Shown piece after piece: positions 1 to 8,473 of a stretch of DNA of 64,000 nucleotides. The notes beneath the pieces were generated by a model that saw nothing but the letters and a program-made list of their open reading frames with translations, had not been told where the DNA came from and made no database searches. This DNA is from Limobrevibacterium gyesilva (GTDB lineage: Bacteria; Pseudomonadota; Alphaproteobacteria; Acetobacterales; Acetobacteraceae). The translations under genes were made by a program, and so were the position numbers. The stretch covers positions 1 to 64,000 of the forward strand of contig NZ_JAPDNT010000013.1 of NCBI RefSeq assembly GCF_025989185.1. The letters are read 5' to 3'. The stretch's first letter is position 1. The number at the start of each line of letters is the position of its first letter.

Positions 1-539
1 AGATCGCCGGGCGGGACGGTAACGCGGGTGCGCCGCAGTGCGTCGGGGAGCACGGGCCGGGCGGCGATGCGGGCCAGCGCCCGGGCCAGCAGGGCCGCCT
101 GGTTGTAGCGGCGGGCGATCAGCCGGGCGCGATGCAGCGGCACCGGCACCAGCAGGTCGGCGTCGCGCAGCAAGGCGGCGCCGGCGCGCGCCATCATCTG
201 CGCCAGCCCGGCCGCGAACTCGGTGCGGTCGCCATGCTTGAACGGCAGCACGATCCGGCGCGACTGGGCATCGTAGCGCAGGGCGCCGCGGGCGCGGTCC
301 CAGGGCGGCGGCTCATCGCGACACCGCTGGCACAGCCGCTCCGGGCCGCCCTGGCCGGCATGGGCGAACGGCACGCCGCAACGCGCGCAGCAGGGCTCGG
401 TGACGAACCCCGTCGCACGGAAGCACGCCGGGCACAGCCGGCCAGGGGCATCGACCGGCGCGTCACAGGTCAGGCACTGCGCCGGCAGCAGCAGGTCGAG
501 CGCCAGCCGCCCGATCTGCCGCAGGCTGCCCGCCGCCAT
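1..539 (-). CDS. comF: ComF family phosphoribosyltransferase-like protein, 3' end cut off by window
   Basis: The start codon lies at 539 and the reading frame leaves the window at base 1, giving 179 residues of the N-terminal part. The N-terminus carries the ComF zinc-ribbon cysteines (C22/C25 in QCLTC, then CPAC and CCARC). These are followed by LVPVPLHRARLIARRYNQA, the conserved ComF segment ahead of the PRPP-binding loop, which would lie beyond the edge. ComF proteins are tied to DNA uptake in competent bacteria, but in alphaproteobacteria their role is mostly unproven. The gene starts one base after the rhodanese stop, so it is probably the last gene of the cysteine dioxygenase-rhodanese-ComF transcription unit. 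Confidence 0.85.
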   Translation of the reverse strand, partial: MAAGSLRQIGRLALDLLLPAQCLTCDAPVDAPGRLCPACFRATGFVTEPCCARCGVPFAHAGQGGPERLCQRCRDEPPPWDRARGALRYDAQSRRIVLPFKHGDRTEFAAGLAQMMARAGAALLRDADLLVPVPLHRARLIARRYNQAALLARALARIAARPVLPDALRRTRVTVPPGD

Positions 540-540
540 C

Positions 541-2097
541 TCAGACGCCGAACGCCACCGTGCCGTCGCGGACGATCTCGTGCACCAGGTCGATCTCCCA
601 GGACAGATAGGCCTGCATGGCCTGCTCGATCCCGGAGTTGCGGTCGTAGGGGCGCAGGTAGAAATCGACGCAGGCTTCGTCCGGCGGATTCGTCCGGTCC
701 TTCTCCAGCCTCTGGGCCGCGCGGACCCAGGCCGCCGTGCCGCCTTCCAGCACCCGCACGGGGGCGTGGGTCAGCGCCTTGGCCTCGGCCGCCGCCAGCC
801 GGGCGAGCGTCCCGTCCGGCGAGGTCAGCACCACCAGCCTGGCCACTGCCAGTGTCTGGCGCAGCGTGTCCAGCCGCGTGCGGATTGCCCAATGCGCGCC
901 GGGAATATGGCCGTCGCGGAAATCGATACTGCGGCCCAGGTCCACCACCACCGCGTCGGTCGTGGCGGCGAGCGTGTCGGCGTCGATCGTCTCCACCGGG
1001 GGGGATGGCAATGGCGGGCGGGACGGCAGGGAAGCGGCCTGCAGGCCGCCTTCCACCACGAACACGTCGCGATGGCCCATCTGCCGCAGCCAGGAGGCGG
1101 CCATGCGGGCGCGCACCCCGTGGTCGTCGATCAGCGCGATGCGGGCGCCGCGCATGCCCACCCACTGGTCGGTCGCCTGCACGAGTTGCCCGCCAGGGGC
1201 CGAGATGCTGCCGGCGAGGTGGCCGGCGGCGAATTCGGCGGGGTCGCGGACATCCAGCACATACAGCGTGCGGCCGGGGTCGCCGGCGAAGGCGGCCAGC
1301 TCGGCCGGGCCGATCACGCCCACGCCAGAAGCATCGGCGAATTTCCGCGCCCGCTCCAGCGCCAGCGCGACGGTCTTCGGCGTGCCCGGCGGGAACACCG
1401 CGGTGCCGCCACGCGCGCAGGTCAGGCCAGACAGTTCCCAGCCCATCGTGCCGTTGCGCAGGGCCACGACCTTGTTGGGAATTCCGGCCTGGCGCAGGCT
1501 CTCCGCCCCCATGATCGAGCGGGTGCGTCCGGCGCAGTTCACCACCACCAGCGTGTCCGGGTTCGGCACCAGGTCGGCGATGCGATAGGCCAGCTCGCCG
1601 CCGGGCACGCTGATGCCCGACGGGATGGACATGCGCCGGAATTCCTCCAGTGTGCGGCTGTCCAGCACCACCATGTCGCGGCCGCTGTCCAGCCATTCCT
1701 TCAGCACCGGCGCGTCGACGCTTTCCGTGCCGTAATGGTGCTCGACCCACTCGCCGAACGCCTTGCTGGGCACGTTGACGCCGCTGAACAGCACATAGCC
1801 GGCGGCTTCCCAGGCCCTGGTGCCGCCATCGAGCACCGAGACGTCGGTGCAGCCGATGCCTTCCAGGTAGTCCGCCAGCCGCTCGGCCAGGCCGCGCCCG
1901 TCATCGACGCACACCACGCGCGTGGCCAGGCACGGCAGCAGCGTGCGGGCGCGCAGCTCCCGGCGCGACAGCGGGCAGGGCACGGCCCAGAACAGATGGG
2001 AGGCGCCGAACTCGCCTTCCTCCCGTGCGTCCAGGATGGCCAGCTCGTGGCCGTCGAGGACCCAGCCGCGCAGCGTCGGCGCGTCGATGCGCTTCAT
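541..2097 (-). CDS. Four-domain rhodanese-like sulfurtransferase
   Basis: 518 residues made of four consecutive rhodanese modules (about 5-110, 125-230, 260-355 and 375-460). Each has the fold's signature: AILDAREEGEF, VVLDSRTLEEF, YVLDVRDPAEF and VVVDLGRSIDF. Only module 2 has the catalytic cysteine in its loop (VVVNCAGRTRS, C188). The equivalent loops of the other modules read CVDDGRG, IDDHG and TSPDG, so they are probably structural or regulatory. Rhodaneses move sulfane sulfur through a cysteine persulfide. The gene overlaps the upstream cupin dioxygenase by four bases (ATGA), implying translational coupling and a shared job in thiol or sulfane-sulfur metabolism. Confidence 0.85.
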   Translation of the reverse strand: MKRIDAPTLRGWVLDGHELAILDAREEGEFGASHLFWAVPCPLSRRELRARTLLPCLATRVVCVDDGRGLAERLADYLEGIGCTDVSVLDGGTRAWEAAGYVLFSGVNVPSKAFGEWVEHHYGTESVDAPVLKEWLDSGRDMVVLDSRTLEEFRRMSIPSGISVPGGELAYRIADLVPNPDTLVVVNCAGRTRSIMGAESLRQAGIPNKVVALRNGTMGWELSGLTCARGGTAVFPPGTPKTVALALERARKFADASGVGVIGPAELAAFAGDPGRTLYVLDVRDPAEFAAGHLAGSISAPGGQLVQATDQWVGMRGARIALIDDHGVRARMAASWLRQMGHRDVFVVEGGLQAASLPSRPPLPSPPVETIDADTLAATTDAVVVDLGRSIDFRDGHIPGAHWAIRTRLDTLRQTLAVARLVVLTSPDGTLARLAAAEAKALTHAPVRVLEGGTAAWVRAAQRLEKDRTNPPDEACVDFYLRPYDRNSGIEQAMQAYLSWEIDLVHEIVRDGTVAFGV

Positions 2098-2687
2098 GTG
2101 CGCGGGGTCGCCGAGGGCTGCATGAAGTTGACGTTGTAGGGAATGGCCGCGCCGGTCGCCATGTCATAGGCCATGCGGTTGTCGAGCTTTTCCAGCGCCA
2201 GCCCGTACATGTGCAGGTGGCGCGTCGGCACCGTGCCGGTGGTGTGGATGGAGTGGATGTCCTCGGGCATCAGCGCGATTCCGCGTCCGGGCTCCACCAT
2301 CACCTCGTGGTCGATCTCCAGCCGGCCGGGCTCGGGGCGATAGACCTTGTTGAGTTCCTGCCCGTCCACGGCCACGACCACCGCCCAGGTGGTGTGGTCG
2401 TGCGGCTTGGTCTCGTTGCCGGGGTTCAGCGCGTTCATGTAGAGGGCGAAGCGGTTGTCCGCGTCTTCCTGCAGCAGATAGCGGCGGGCCCCTTTGTCGC
2501 CGTTCGGGGGTGGCGGAAACTCCGTGGAGGGGAACAGCTGCTCCTGCGCCGCGAGCGCCAGCATCTCGGCCTTGATCGCGTCCAGTGCAGCACGGGTGAT
2601 GCCCTGGGCCCGCTCGATGGCGCGGATGCGCTCGATCGTGGCGGCCACGGCAGCGGTGCGGGCAGCGGATATGTCGGACGCGTTCAT
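2094..2687 (-). CDS. Cysteine dioxygenase type I family (cupin) protein
   Basis: 197 residues, the usual size for bacterial thiol dioxygenases. A cupin metal site is visible as H96-D-H98 (KPHDHTTWAVV) with a third histidine in PEDIHSIHTTG (H145 or H148). Members oxidise cysteine or 3-mercaptopropionate to the sulfinate with a mononuclear iron; the substrate cannot be told from sequence alone. The start has a good ribosome site (ggaggc just upstream). The gene is first in an operon with the four-rhodanese protein (4-bp overlap) and divergent from the methyltransferase at 2768. Confidence 0.8.
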   Translation of the reverse strand: MNASDISAARTAAVAATIERIRAIERAQGITRAALDAIKAEMLALAAQEQLFPSTEFPPPPNGDKGARRYLLQEDADNRFALYMNALNPGNETKPHDHTTWAVVVAVDGQELNKVYRPEPGRLEIDHEVMVEPGRGIALMPEDIHSIHTTGTVPTRHLHMYGLALEKLDNRMAYDMATGAAIPYNVNFMQPSATPRT

Positions 2688-2767
2688 GACAAGCCTCCCT
2701 TGTGTCCGGCGGAGACTAGGCAGGAGACGGCCTTGGCAGCAACACGTGCAATGAACACATAAATTGC

Positions 2768-3625
2768 ATGAACGCCGACATGACCGTCTTCGACCGCCGC
2801 GCCGTCCGCCGGCATCGCGATCGCGCCGCCGCCAGCGTGCAGGATGTGGCGGACATCCTGCACGATGCCGCGGAGCGGCTGCTGGACCGCCTGGACGACA
2901 TCTCGCGCCGCTTCACCCGCGCGCTGGACGTGGGCGGGCGGGGCGTAGTGGCGCCGATGCTGCGGGCGCGGGGAATCGAAACCATATGCTGCGACCTCTC
3001 GCCGGCCATGGCGGCCCGGGCGGGTGCGCCGGCGGTGGCCGCCGACGAGGAGTTCCTGCCGTTCGCGCCGGGCAGCTTCGACCTGGTGGTGGCGAGCCTG
3101 TCGCTGCACTGGGTCAACGACCTGCCGGGGACGCTGATCCAGCTCCGCATGGCGCTGAAGCCGGACGGTGTGCTGCTGGCCAGCCTGCCGGCGCTGGGCA
3201 CGCTGGCCGAGCTGCGCCGCGCGCTGACCGCGGCCGAGGCGGAGATAACCGGCGGCGCCTCGCCGCGGGTGTCGCCGTTCCCCGACCTGCGCGACTGCGC
3301 GGGGCTGCTGCAGCGCGCCGGCTTCGCCCTGCCGGTGGCCGACGCCGAGGATATCCGGCTGCTCTACGCCGACCCGCTGGCGCTGCTGCGCGACCTGCGT
3401 GCCGCCGGCGAGACCAACGCGGTGGCGCTGCGTAACCGCCGCATTCCCCCGCGCGCGTTGTTCCCGGCCGCCCTCGCCGCCCTGCCGCAGACCGATGGCC
3501 GCATCCCGGCCACGCTGCGGCTGGCCATGTTGACGGGCTGGGCCCCCGCGCCCACGCAACCGCAGCCGCTGAAGCGCGGCTCCGCCAGGATCAGCCTCGC
3601 CGACGCGTTGCGGGGGGATGCCTGA
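2768..3625 (+). CDS. Class I SAM-dependent methyltransferase (NDUFAF5/BioC-like)
   Basis: 285 residues. A glycine-containing motif I (ALDVGGRG) is followed by an acidic strand (CCDLS) and a motif IV-like FDLVVASLSLHWVNDLPG, typical of the BioC/NDUFAF5 branch of Rossmann methyltransferases. Alphaproteobacterial members are commonly found beside comF and are related to the mitochondrial complex I assembly factor NDUFAF5, an arginine hydroxylase; that role here is inference only. It is divergently transcribed from the cysteine dioxygenase operon across an 80-bp gap. A second ATG at 2780 would shorten it by four residues. Confidence 0.8.
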   Translation: MNADMTVFDRRAVRRHRDRAAASVQDVADILHDAAERLLDRLDDISRRFTRALDVGGRGVVAPMLRARGIETICCDLSPAMAARAGAPAVAADEEFLPFAPGSFDLVVASLSLHWVNDLPGTLIQLRMALKPDGVLLASLPALGTLAELRRALTAAEAEITGGASPRVSPFPDLRDCAGLLQRAGFALPVADAEDIRLLYADPLALLRDLRAAGETNAVALRNRRIPPRALFPAALAALPQTDGRIPATLRLAMLTGWAPAPTQPQPLKRGSARISLADALRGDA

Positions 3626-4187
3626 ATACGGGTCGGGCCGGCCTTGCGCGCATCCGGCACAAGCAGGTCGGAATGGTCCTCGCGACCCACGCGTCAGCCA
3701 TCGGGGCTATGGAAGCTCAGGCCGCCGATCATCACGAGAAAGTTATGTCAACGCCAATCAGCGGTGTCACGGCTGGAGCCGGCTGCAGACGCGCGGCCGG
3801 TGCGTTGACGGGTGGTGGCCGATTGGATTTGCTGAAGGTCAGTTCGGCAGGGATTTCAAGAGCGTCCCACCGGACGCGACTACTCGCCCGGGCGCCCGCG
3901 CCTATGACGAGAGAGGATTGCGGAATGTGCAACGAATCTTTTTCGTAACGACGGATGTTCGGATTTTGCAATACAACTATGTTGCAGATAGGACCCTCTG
4001 GCCTGGGTGCGTATCCATGAAACCTGTTGCGGCGTCGTCTGTGCGGCTTGGCCTCGATGGACCGGTGCATTGACACCGCGGGGCCGGCGCACCGGAGCTT
4101 CCGCACGCTCTTCCCGTGCCGCCCATTCCGCTGTCGCATGAAGCCGCAATCCCCAGCCGCCCGGGTATCGGGAGCAACCGCAAGCCG
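3626..4187. other. Intergenic stretch with no convincing gene
   Basis: About 560 bases without a supported gene. A 91-codon open frame at 3673-3948 has neither recognisable composition nor a ribosome site. The stretch 3930-3995 is much richer in A and T than the surroundings and contains TGCAA and TTGCA as a short inverted pair (about 3967-3986). That fits a promoter or operator for the Hint gene downstream, but no clear -35/-10 pair can be assigned. Confidence 0.4.
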
Positions 4188-5243
4188 ATGACGAATGTCC
4201 ACCCCGTCGCCGGCGCACGCGACCGCGACGGCGGCGGACCGGCGTTGCTCCCTCCGGCCTGTTTCGCCAGGGGCACCGGCATTGCGACCCCGCGTGGCAC
4301 CGTGCCGGTCGAGTCGCTGCGGCCGGGGGACAGTGTGCTGTCGGCCTTCGGTGGCACCCGGATCGTGCTGTGGCTGGGGTATCGCCGTGTCGATTGCCGC
4401 CGTCATCCGCTGCCCCGGGAGGTGTGGCCGATCCGCATCCGGGCCGGTGCCTTTGCCCGGGGCCAGCCGGTACGCGACCTGGTGCTGTCGCCGAATCACG
4501 GCGTGTACATGGCCGATGCCACCGGCGGACCGGGCGTCCTGATCCCGGTCCGCTGCCTCCTCAACGGGTCCACCGTGGTGCAGGAGGCGGCGGACACGAT
4601 CACGTATTACCACGTGGAACTGCCTCACCACGACGTGATCCTGGCGGAAGGGTTGCCCACCGAGAGCTACCTCGATGTCGGCAATCGCGGCGCCTTCGAG
4701 AACGGCGGCGAGCCCTTGCAACTGCATCCGGCATTCACGCGCCGGGCCTCGGACGCCGAATCCTGGGAGGGGGTGGTGGTGCAGGGCCCCGCCGTGGCAG
4801 CGGCAAGGCAGCGGCTGCTGGCGCGCGAGAGCGCGCTGGGCTTCGCCACGACAGGCGACCCGGACTTGCGGCTGCAGATCCCCGGACGCCTGCTGCGAGC
4901 GGCCTGCGATGGCCAGACCTGCCGCTTCGCCCTGCCAGGCGGCACCGACGCCGGCTGGCTCGTCTCGCGCGTGTTCGTGCCGGCGGAGCGGCTGGCGGAC
5001 AACGACGACCGGCGCTTGCTTGGCGTGGCGGTGACGAGGCTGGCGCTAGGCCGGCGCGAGCTCGACCTGGCGGGCCCGGCGCTGGGAGAAGGCTGGCACC
5101 CGCCCGAGCCCGGCCGGCGCTGGACGACGGGCTGCGCGGCCGTGGCGCTCGGCGGTGCGCGCACGCTGATCGTTTCCGTGGCGGGGGCGGGGCCCTATCT
5201 GCGGCCGCGACGCCGGACGGTCACGCAAGCCACTTCTCCATGA
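4188..5243 (+). CDS. Hint (Hedgehog/intein, Hint_2-type) domain protein
   Basis: 351 residues from the ATG at 4188; a GTG at 4116 would add 24. The Hint module begins at C25 (CFARGTGIATPRGTVPVESL) and continues through LVLSPNHGVY, IPVRCLLNG, YYHVELPHHDVILAEGLP and ESYLDVGNRG, all hallmarks of the Hint_2 family. Such domains normally sit at the C-terminus of large secreted proteins and self-process at the first cysteine. Here only a short leader precedes the cysteine and no signal peptide is visible. About 170 residues of unassigned sequence follow. The role is unknown. The 3' end overlaps the convergent acetyltransferase by 23 bases. Confidence 0.75.
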   Translation: MTNVHPVAGARDRDGGGPALLPPACFARGTGIATPRGTVPVESLRPGDSVLSAFGGTRIVLWLGYRRVDCRRHPLPREVWPIRIRAGAFARGQPVRDLVLSPNHGVYMADATGGPGVLIPVRCLLNGSTVVQEAADTITYYHVELPHHDVILAEGLPTESYLDVGNRGAFENGGEPLQLHPAFTRRASDAESWEGVVVQGPAVAAARQRLLARESALGFATTGDPDLRLQIPGRLLRAACDGQTCRFALPGGTDAGWLVSRVFVPAERLADNDDRRLLGVAVTRLALGRRELDLAGPALGEGWHPPEPGRRWTTGCAAVALGGARTLIVSVAGAGPYLRPRRRTVTQATSP

Positions 5244-5640
5244 AGATCAGCGCGTCGTTCGCATAGCCCAGCCGGGCGTAGAACCCGGCCACCGCGGCGT
5301 TGTCGGCCTCGATCAGCAGGTTCACCTTGTCGCAGCCGATCGCCTTCAGCCGCTGCTCCACCTCGGCGATCAGGGCCCGCGCCAGGCCCTGGCCGCGCTG
5401 CCCGGCATCGACGGCGAGCTTGTTGATCCAGCCGCGCCGGCCGTCATAGCTGCCCATGATCGTGCCGACGATGCGTCCATCCTGCTCCGCGACCAGGAAC
5501 AGCTCGGGGTCGCGCTGCTGCTTGTGCTGCAGCCGCTCAGCCGAGTCGGACCGGCTGGGATGCAGGCCGCATGTCTGCCACAACGCGATCACGGGCGCGA
5601 AATCTTCGGGCGCGTAGCTGCGGAATTGCACGTTGCCCAT
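5221..5640 (-). CDS. GNAT family acetyltransferase (YpeA-like)
   Basis: 139 residues. The GNAT acetyl-CoA site is seen as LAVDAGQRGQGLARALIAEVE (the Q/R-x-x-G-x-G/A loop), with the C-terminal NAAVAGFYARLGYA strand-helix. Overall similarity and length match YpeA-type acetyltransferases of unknown substrate. It lies one base downstream of aroKB on the same strand, so it is probably co-transcribed as the tail of that operon. It is convergent with the Hint gene. Confidence 0.8.
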   Translation of the reverse strand: MGNVQFRSYAPEDFAPVIALWQTCGLHPSRSDSAERLQHKQQRDPELFLVAEQDGRIVGTIMGSYDGRRGWINKLAVDAGQRGQGLARALIAEVEQRLKAIGCDKVNLLIEADNAAVAGFYARLGYANDALIFMEKWLA

Positions 5641-5641
5641 G

Positions 5642-7318
5642 TCAGGCCGCGCAGCCTTCCGCGCGCAGCAGCGCGGTCACTGCCTCCGGTGGGACATCGT
5701 TCCTGGTGAAGGCCCGGCCGATGCCGCGCGCCAGCACGAAGGTCAGCTTGCCGTCGCGCATCTTCTTGTCGCGCTGCATGTGGCCGATCAGGCGCGCGGC
5801 GGAGAAGCGGCGGTTGAGCATCGGCAGCTCCGCCGGCAGCCCCATCGCGGCCATGTGCGCCACCACGCGGTCGGCATCGGCCTGGGCGCACAGGCCGAGT
5901 GCGGCGGACAGCTTGAACGCGAGCCCGATCCCGGTCGCCACCGCCTCGCCATGCAGGATGGTGCCGTAGCCCAGTTCGGCCTCCAGCGCGTGGCCGAAGG
6001 TGTGGCCGAGATTGAGCAGCGCGCGGCCGTCATTGGGCTTTTCCTCGCGCTCGTCGTTGCCCACCACCTGCGCCTTGAAGGCGCAGGCGCGCAGCACCGC
6101 CTCGGCCTGGGCGTCGCGCTCGCCGCCGATCACGGCGGCGCCGTTGGCCTCGCACCACTCGAAGAAGGCGGCGTCGCCGATCAGCCCGGCCTTGGCGATT
6201 TCGGCATAGCCCGCGCCCAGCTCGCGCATCGGCAGGGTCGCGAGGGCGGCGGTGTCGGCCAGCACCATGCGCGGCTGGTGGAACGCGCCCAGCAGGTTCT
6301 TGCCGTGGCGCGTGTTGATGCCGGTCTTGCCGCCGACCGAGCTGTCCACCTGGGCCAGCAGCGTGGTGGGCACCTGCACGAAGGGCAGGCCGCGCAGCGT
6401 GGTTGCGGCGGCAAACCCCGCGAGGTCGCCGACCACGCCGCCGCCGAGCGCGATCACGGCGGTGCGCCGCTCCACCCCGGCATCCAGCAGCCCGTCCACG
6501 ACCCGGGCGTAGGTATCGAGGTTCTTCGATGTCTCCCCCGCCGGGACGGTGATGTGCTGTGCGGCGATCGCGGTCTGCGCCAGCCCAGCCAGCAGCGTTT
6601 GCAGATGCAGCGGGCCGACATGGTCATCGGTGACCACCACGGCGCGCTTCTGCGGCAGCACCGGGGCCAGCAGGGCGCCGGCGCGGGCCAGCAGGTTCTC
6701 GCCCACCACCACGTCGTAGCTGCCGCCGGACAGCGACAGCGACAGCCGGCGCGAGGGCTGCCACGCCGTCAGCGCGTCCAGCACATGGCCGGTGGTTGTG
6801 TCAGGGCTCTCGTCGCCGCAATCGACGATGAGGTCGGCCTCGGCATAGACGGGATGGCGGGCCTGCATCAGCCGTTGCAGCACGTCGGCCGGCTCGCCGC
6901 TGTTGAGCAACGGGCGATGGACGCGTCCGGCCACCCGCCGCAGCAGCGTGGGCAGCGACGCGCGCAGCCAGATGCAGACGCCCTCCCGGCGGATGGAGGC
7001 CCGGGTTTCCGGGTCCATATAGGCGCCGCCGCCGGTGGCCAGCACCAGCGGCTCGCCGGCCAGCAGGCGCCGGATCACCCGGCGCTCGCCGTCGCGGAAC
7101 TCCTTCTCGCCGAAGCGTTCGAACAGCTCGGGCACCGTGCAGCCGGCGGCCAGCTCGATCTCGGTGTCGGCGTCGCGAAACGGCATGCCCAGGCGTGCGG
7201 CCAGGCGGCGGCCGATCGAGGTCTTCCCCGCGCCCATCAGCCCGACCAGCACGATGCTGCGGCCAGTCAACTGCTCGGGCAGGGTGAAGCTTTCCTTCAG
7301 TGCGGTGTTGCGTGTCAT
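5642..7318 (-). CDS. aroKB: Bifunctional shikimate kinase / 3-dehydroquinate synthase
   Basis: 558 residues from the ATG at 7318 (an upstream in-frame start is less likely). Residues about 20-185 are shikimate kinase: P-loop GLMGAGKTSIGR, shikimate-binding FRDADTEIE and ATGGGAYMD. Residues about 195-558 are 3-dehydroquinate synthase: VTDDHVGPLH, ALGGGVVGDLAGFAA, QVDSSVGGKTGIN and LNLGHTFGHALE with zinc-binding histidines. The enzyme covers steps 2 and 5 of the shikimate pathway in one chain. There is no stop or frameshift at the junction, so the fusion is genuine. A class II DAHP synthase (step 1) lies at 36897-38282. Confidence 0.97.
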   Translation of the reverse strand: MTRNTALKESFTLPEQLTGRSIVLVGLMGAGKTSIGRRLAARLGMPFRDADTEIELAAGCTVPELFERFGEKEFRDGERRVIRRLLAGEPLVLATGGGAYMDPETRASIRREGVCIWLRASLPTLLRRVAGRVHRPLLNSGEPADVLQRLMQARHPVYAEADLIVDCGDESPDTTTGHVLDALTAWQPSRRLSLSLSGGSYDVVVGENLLARAGALLAPVLPQKRAVVVTDDHVGPLHLQTLLAGLAQTAIAAQHITVPAGETSKNLDTYARVVDGLLDAGVERRTAVIALGGGVVGDLAGFAAATTLRGLPFVQVPTTLLAQVDSSVGGKTGINTRHGKNLLGAFHQPRMVLADTAALATLPMRELGAGYAEIAKAGLIGDAAFFEWCEANGAAVIGGERDAQAEAVLRACAFKAQVVGNDEREEKPNDGRALLNLGHTFGHALEAELGYGTILHGEAVATGIGLAFKLSAALGLCAQADADRVVAHMAAMGLPAELPMLNRRFSAARLIGHMQRDKKMRDGKLTFVLARGIGRAFTRNDVPPEAVTALLRAEGCAA

Positions 7319-7390
7319 GGTGGCGGACGGTAGCACACGCCCGGACGCCAGGGCCAAGCCGTGCCCAACTGGTTGCGATATGGAGATTCG

Positions 7391-7534
7391 ATGCGCCGCA
7401 ATTTCCTGCTCGTCGTGCTGCTCGGACTGATCCTGCTCGGGGTCGGGTTCCTGGCGTTGGGGACGTTCCCGCCGGAACCGCGCACCCAGCCGGTGCAGAA
7501 GGTGCTGCCGAACGAACGCTTCCAGCCGCGTTGA
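7391..7534 (+). CDS. 47-residue single-pass membrane protein, unknown function
   Basis: Starts MRRNFLLVVLLGLILLG: two arginines followed by one hydrophobic helix (about residues 5-24), then a short proline-rich polar tail ending ERFQPR. It lies in the gap between aroKB (divergent) and xerD (17 bases downstream, same strand). The compact spacing and normal codon use suggest a real gene, probably the first of the xerD unit. No family is recognised. Confidence 0.6.
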   Translation: MRRNFLLVVLLGLILLGVGFLALGTFPPEPRTQPVQKVLPNERFQPR

Positions 7535-7550
7535 CGGGGCGGGGCGTCAC

Positions 7551-8441
7551 ATGGATCGCCATGTCGAGGCGTTCCTGGAGATGCTGGCGGCCGAGCGGGG
7601 CGCCGCGCGCAACACGCTCATGGCCTACGAATCGGATCTGGCCGATTTCGCCGCCTTCCTGGCCGCGCGCGGCCACGCCGTGCCGGGCGCCGACGCCCCG
7701 GTGCTGCGGGCCTATCTCGCCAGCCTGACGGATGCCGGATTCGCGGCGCGCACGGCCGCGCGCAAGCTGTCCGCCTTGCGCCAGTTCCACCGCTTCCTGG
7801 TGCGCGAGGGTGTGCGCCAGGACGACCCGACGCAGCTTCTCGATTCGCCCCGCTTGCCGCGGGCGCTGCCGGCATACCTGACCGAGCAGGAAGTCGATGC
7901 GTTGCTGGCAGCGGCCGCCGCCCGCCCGCCGGCGCAGGCGCTGCTGATGCGGGCGGCGCTGGAGATCCTGTACGCCACCGGCCTGCGCGTCTCCGAACTG
8001 CTGGCGCTGCCGCGCACCGCGCTCGCTGGCGACGCGCAGGTTCTGATGGTGCGCGGCAAGGGCGGCAAGGAGCGGATCGTGCCGCTGTCCGACGCCGCGA
8101 AAGATGCCGCCGCCGCCCTGGTCGCGGACCGCAAGACCCCCGGAAAATGGCTGTTTTCCGGCAAGGGGGGCGTGCATGCCATCACCCGCCAGGGCTTCGC
8201 CCTGATGCTGAAGCAGGTGGCGCTGGCGGCGGGGATCGATCCGGGGCGGGTCAGCCCGCACGTCCTGCGGCACTCCTTCGCCAGCCACATGCTGGCGCAT
8301 GGGGCCGATCTGCGCAGCCTGCAATTGCTGCTGGGCCATGCCGACATCGCCACCACGCAGATCTACACGCATGTCCTGGCCGAGCGGCTGCAACGATTGG
8401 TTCAGGCCCACCATCCGCTTGCGACAGAGCAACGGGGCTGA
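7551..8441 (+). CDS. xerD: Tyrosine recombinase XerD
   Basis: 296 residues, typical XerD length. An N-terminal SAM-like core-binding domain (ERGAARNTLMAYESDLADF) precedes the catalytic domain with Arg in YATGLRVSEL, Lys in VRGKGGKER, HVLRHSFASHML, and GHADIATTQIYTHV with the nucleophilic tyrosine. It resolves chromosome dimers at dif with XerC. The housekeeping neighbours (aroKB, accA) argue against a phage or island integrase. No att-like repeats are seen. Confidence 0.92.
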   Translation: MDRHVEAFLEMLAAERGAARNTLMAYESDLADFAAFLAARGHAVPGADAPVLRAYLASLTDAGFAARTAARKLSALRQFHRFLVREGVRQDDPTQLLDSPRLPRALPAYLTEQEVDALLAAAAARPPAQALLMRAALEILYATGLRVSELLALPRTALAGDAQVLMVRGKGGKERIVPLSDAAKDAAAALVADRKTPGKWLFSGKGGVHAITRQGFALMLKQVALAAGIDPGRVSPHVLRHSFASHMLAHGADLRSLQLLLGHADIATTQIYTHVLAERLQRLVQAHHPLATEQRG

Positions 8442-8473
8442 CCGGCCGCCCCACAGGTGCTAAAGCCGCGCGC

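Noticed and set aside
3673-3948. A 91-codon open frame in the 3.6-4.2 kb gap
   Set aside because: No ribosome site, no recognisable fold or motif, and composition typical of random GC-rich DNA.
7551-8441. The tyrosine recombinase as an integrase marking a mobile element
   Set aside because: Sequence and length fit chromosomal XerD, neighbours are aroKB and accA, and no attachment-site repeats flank it.
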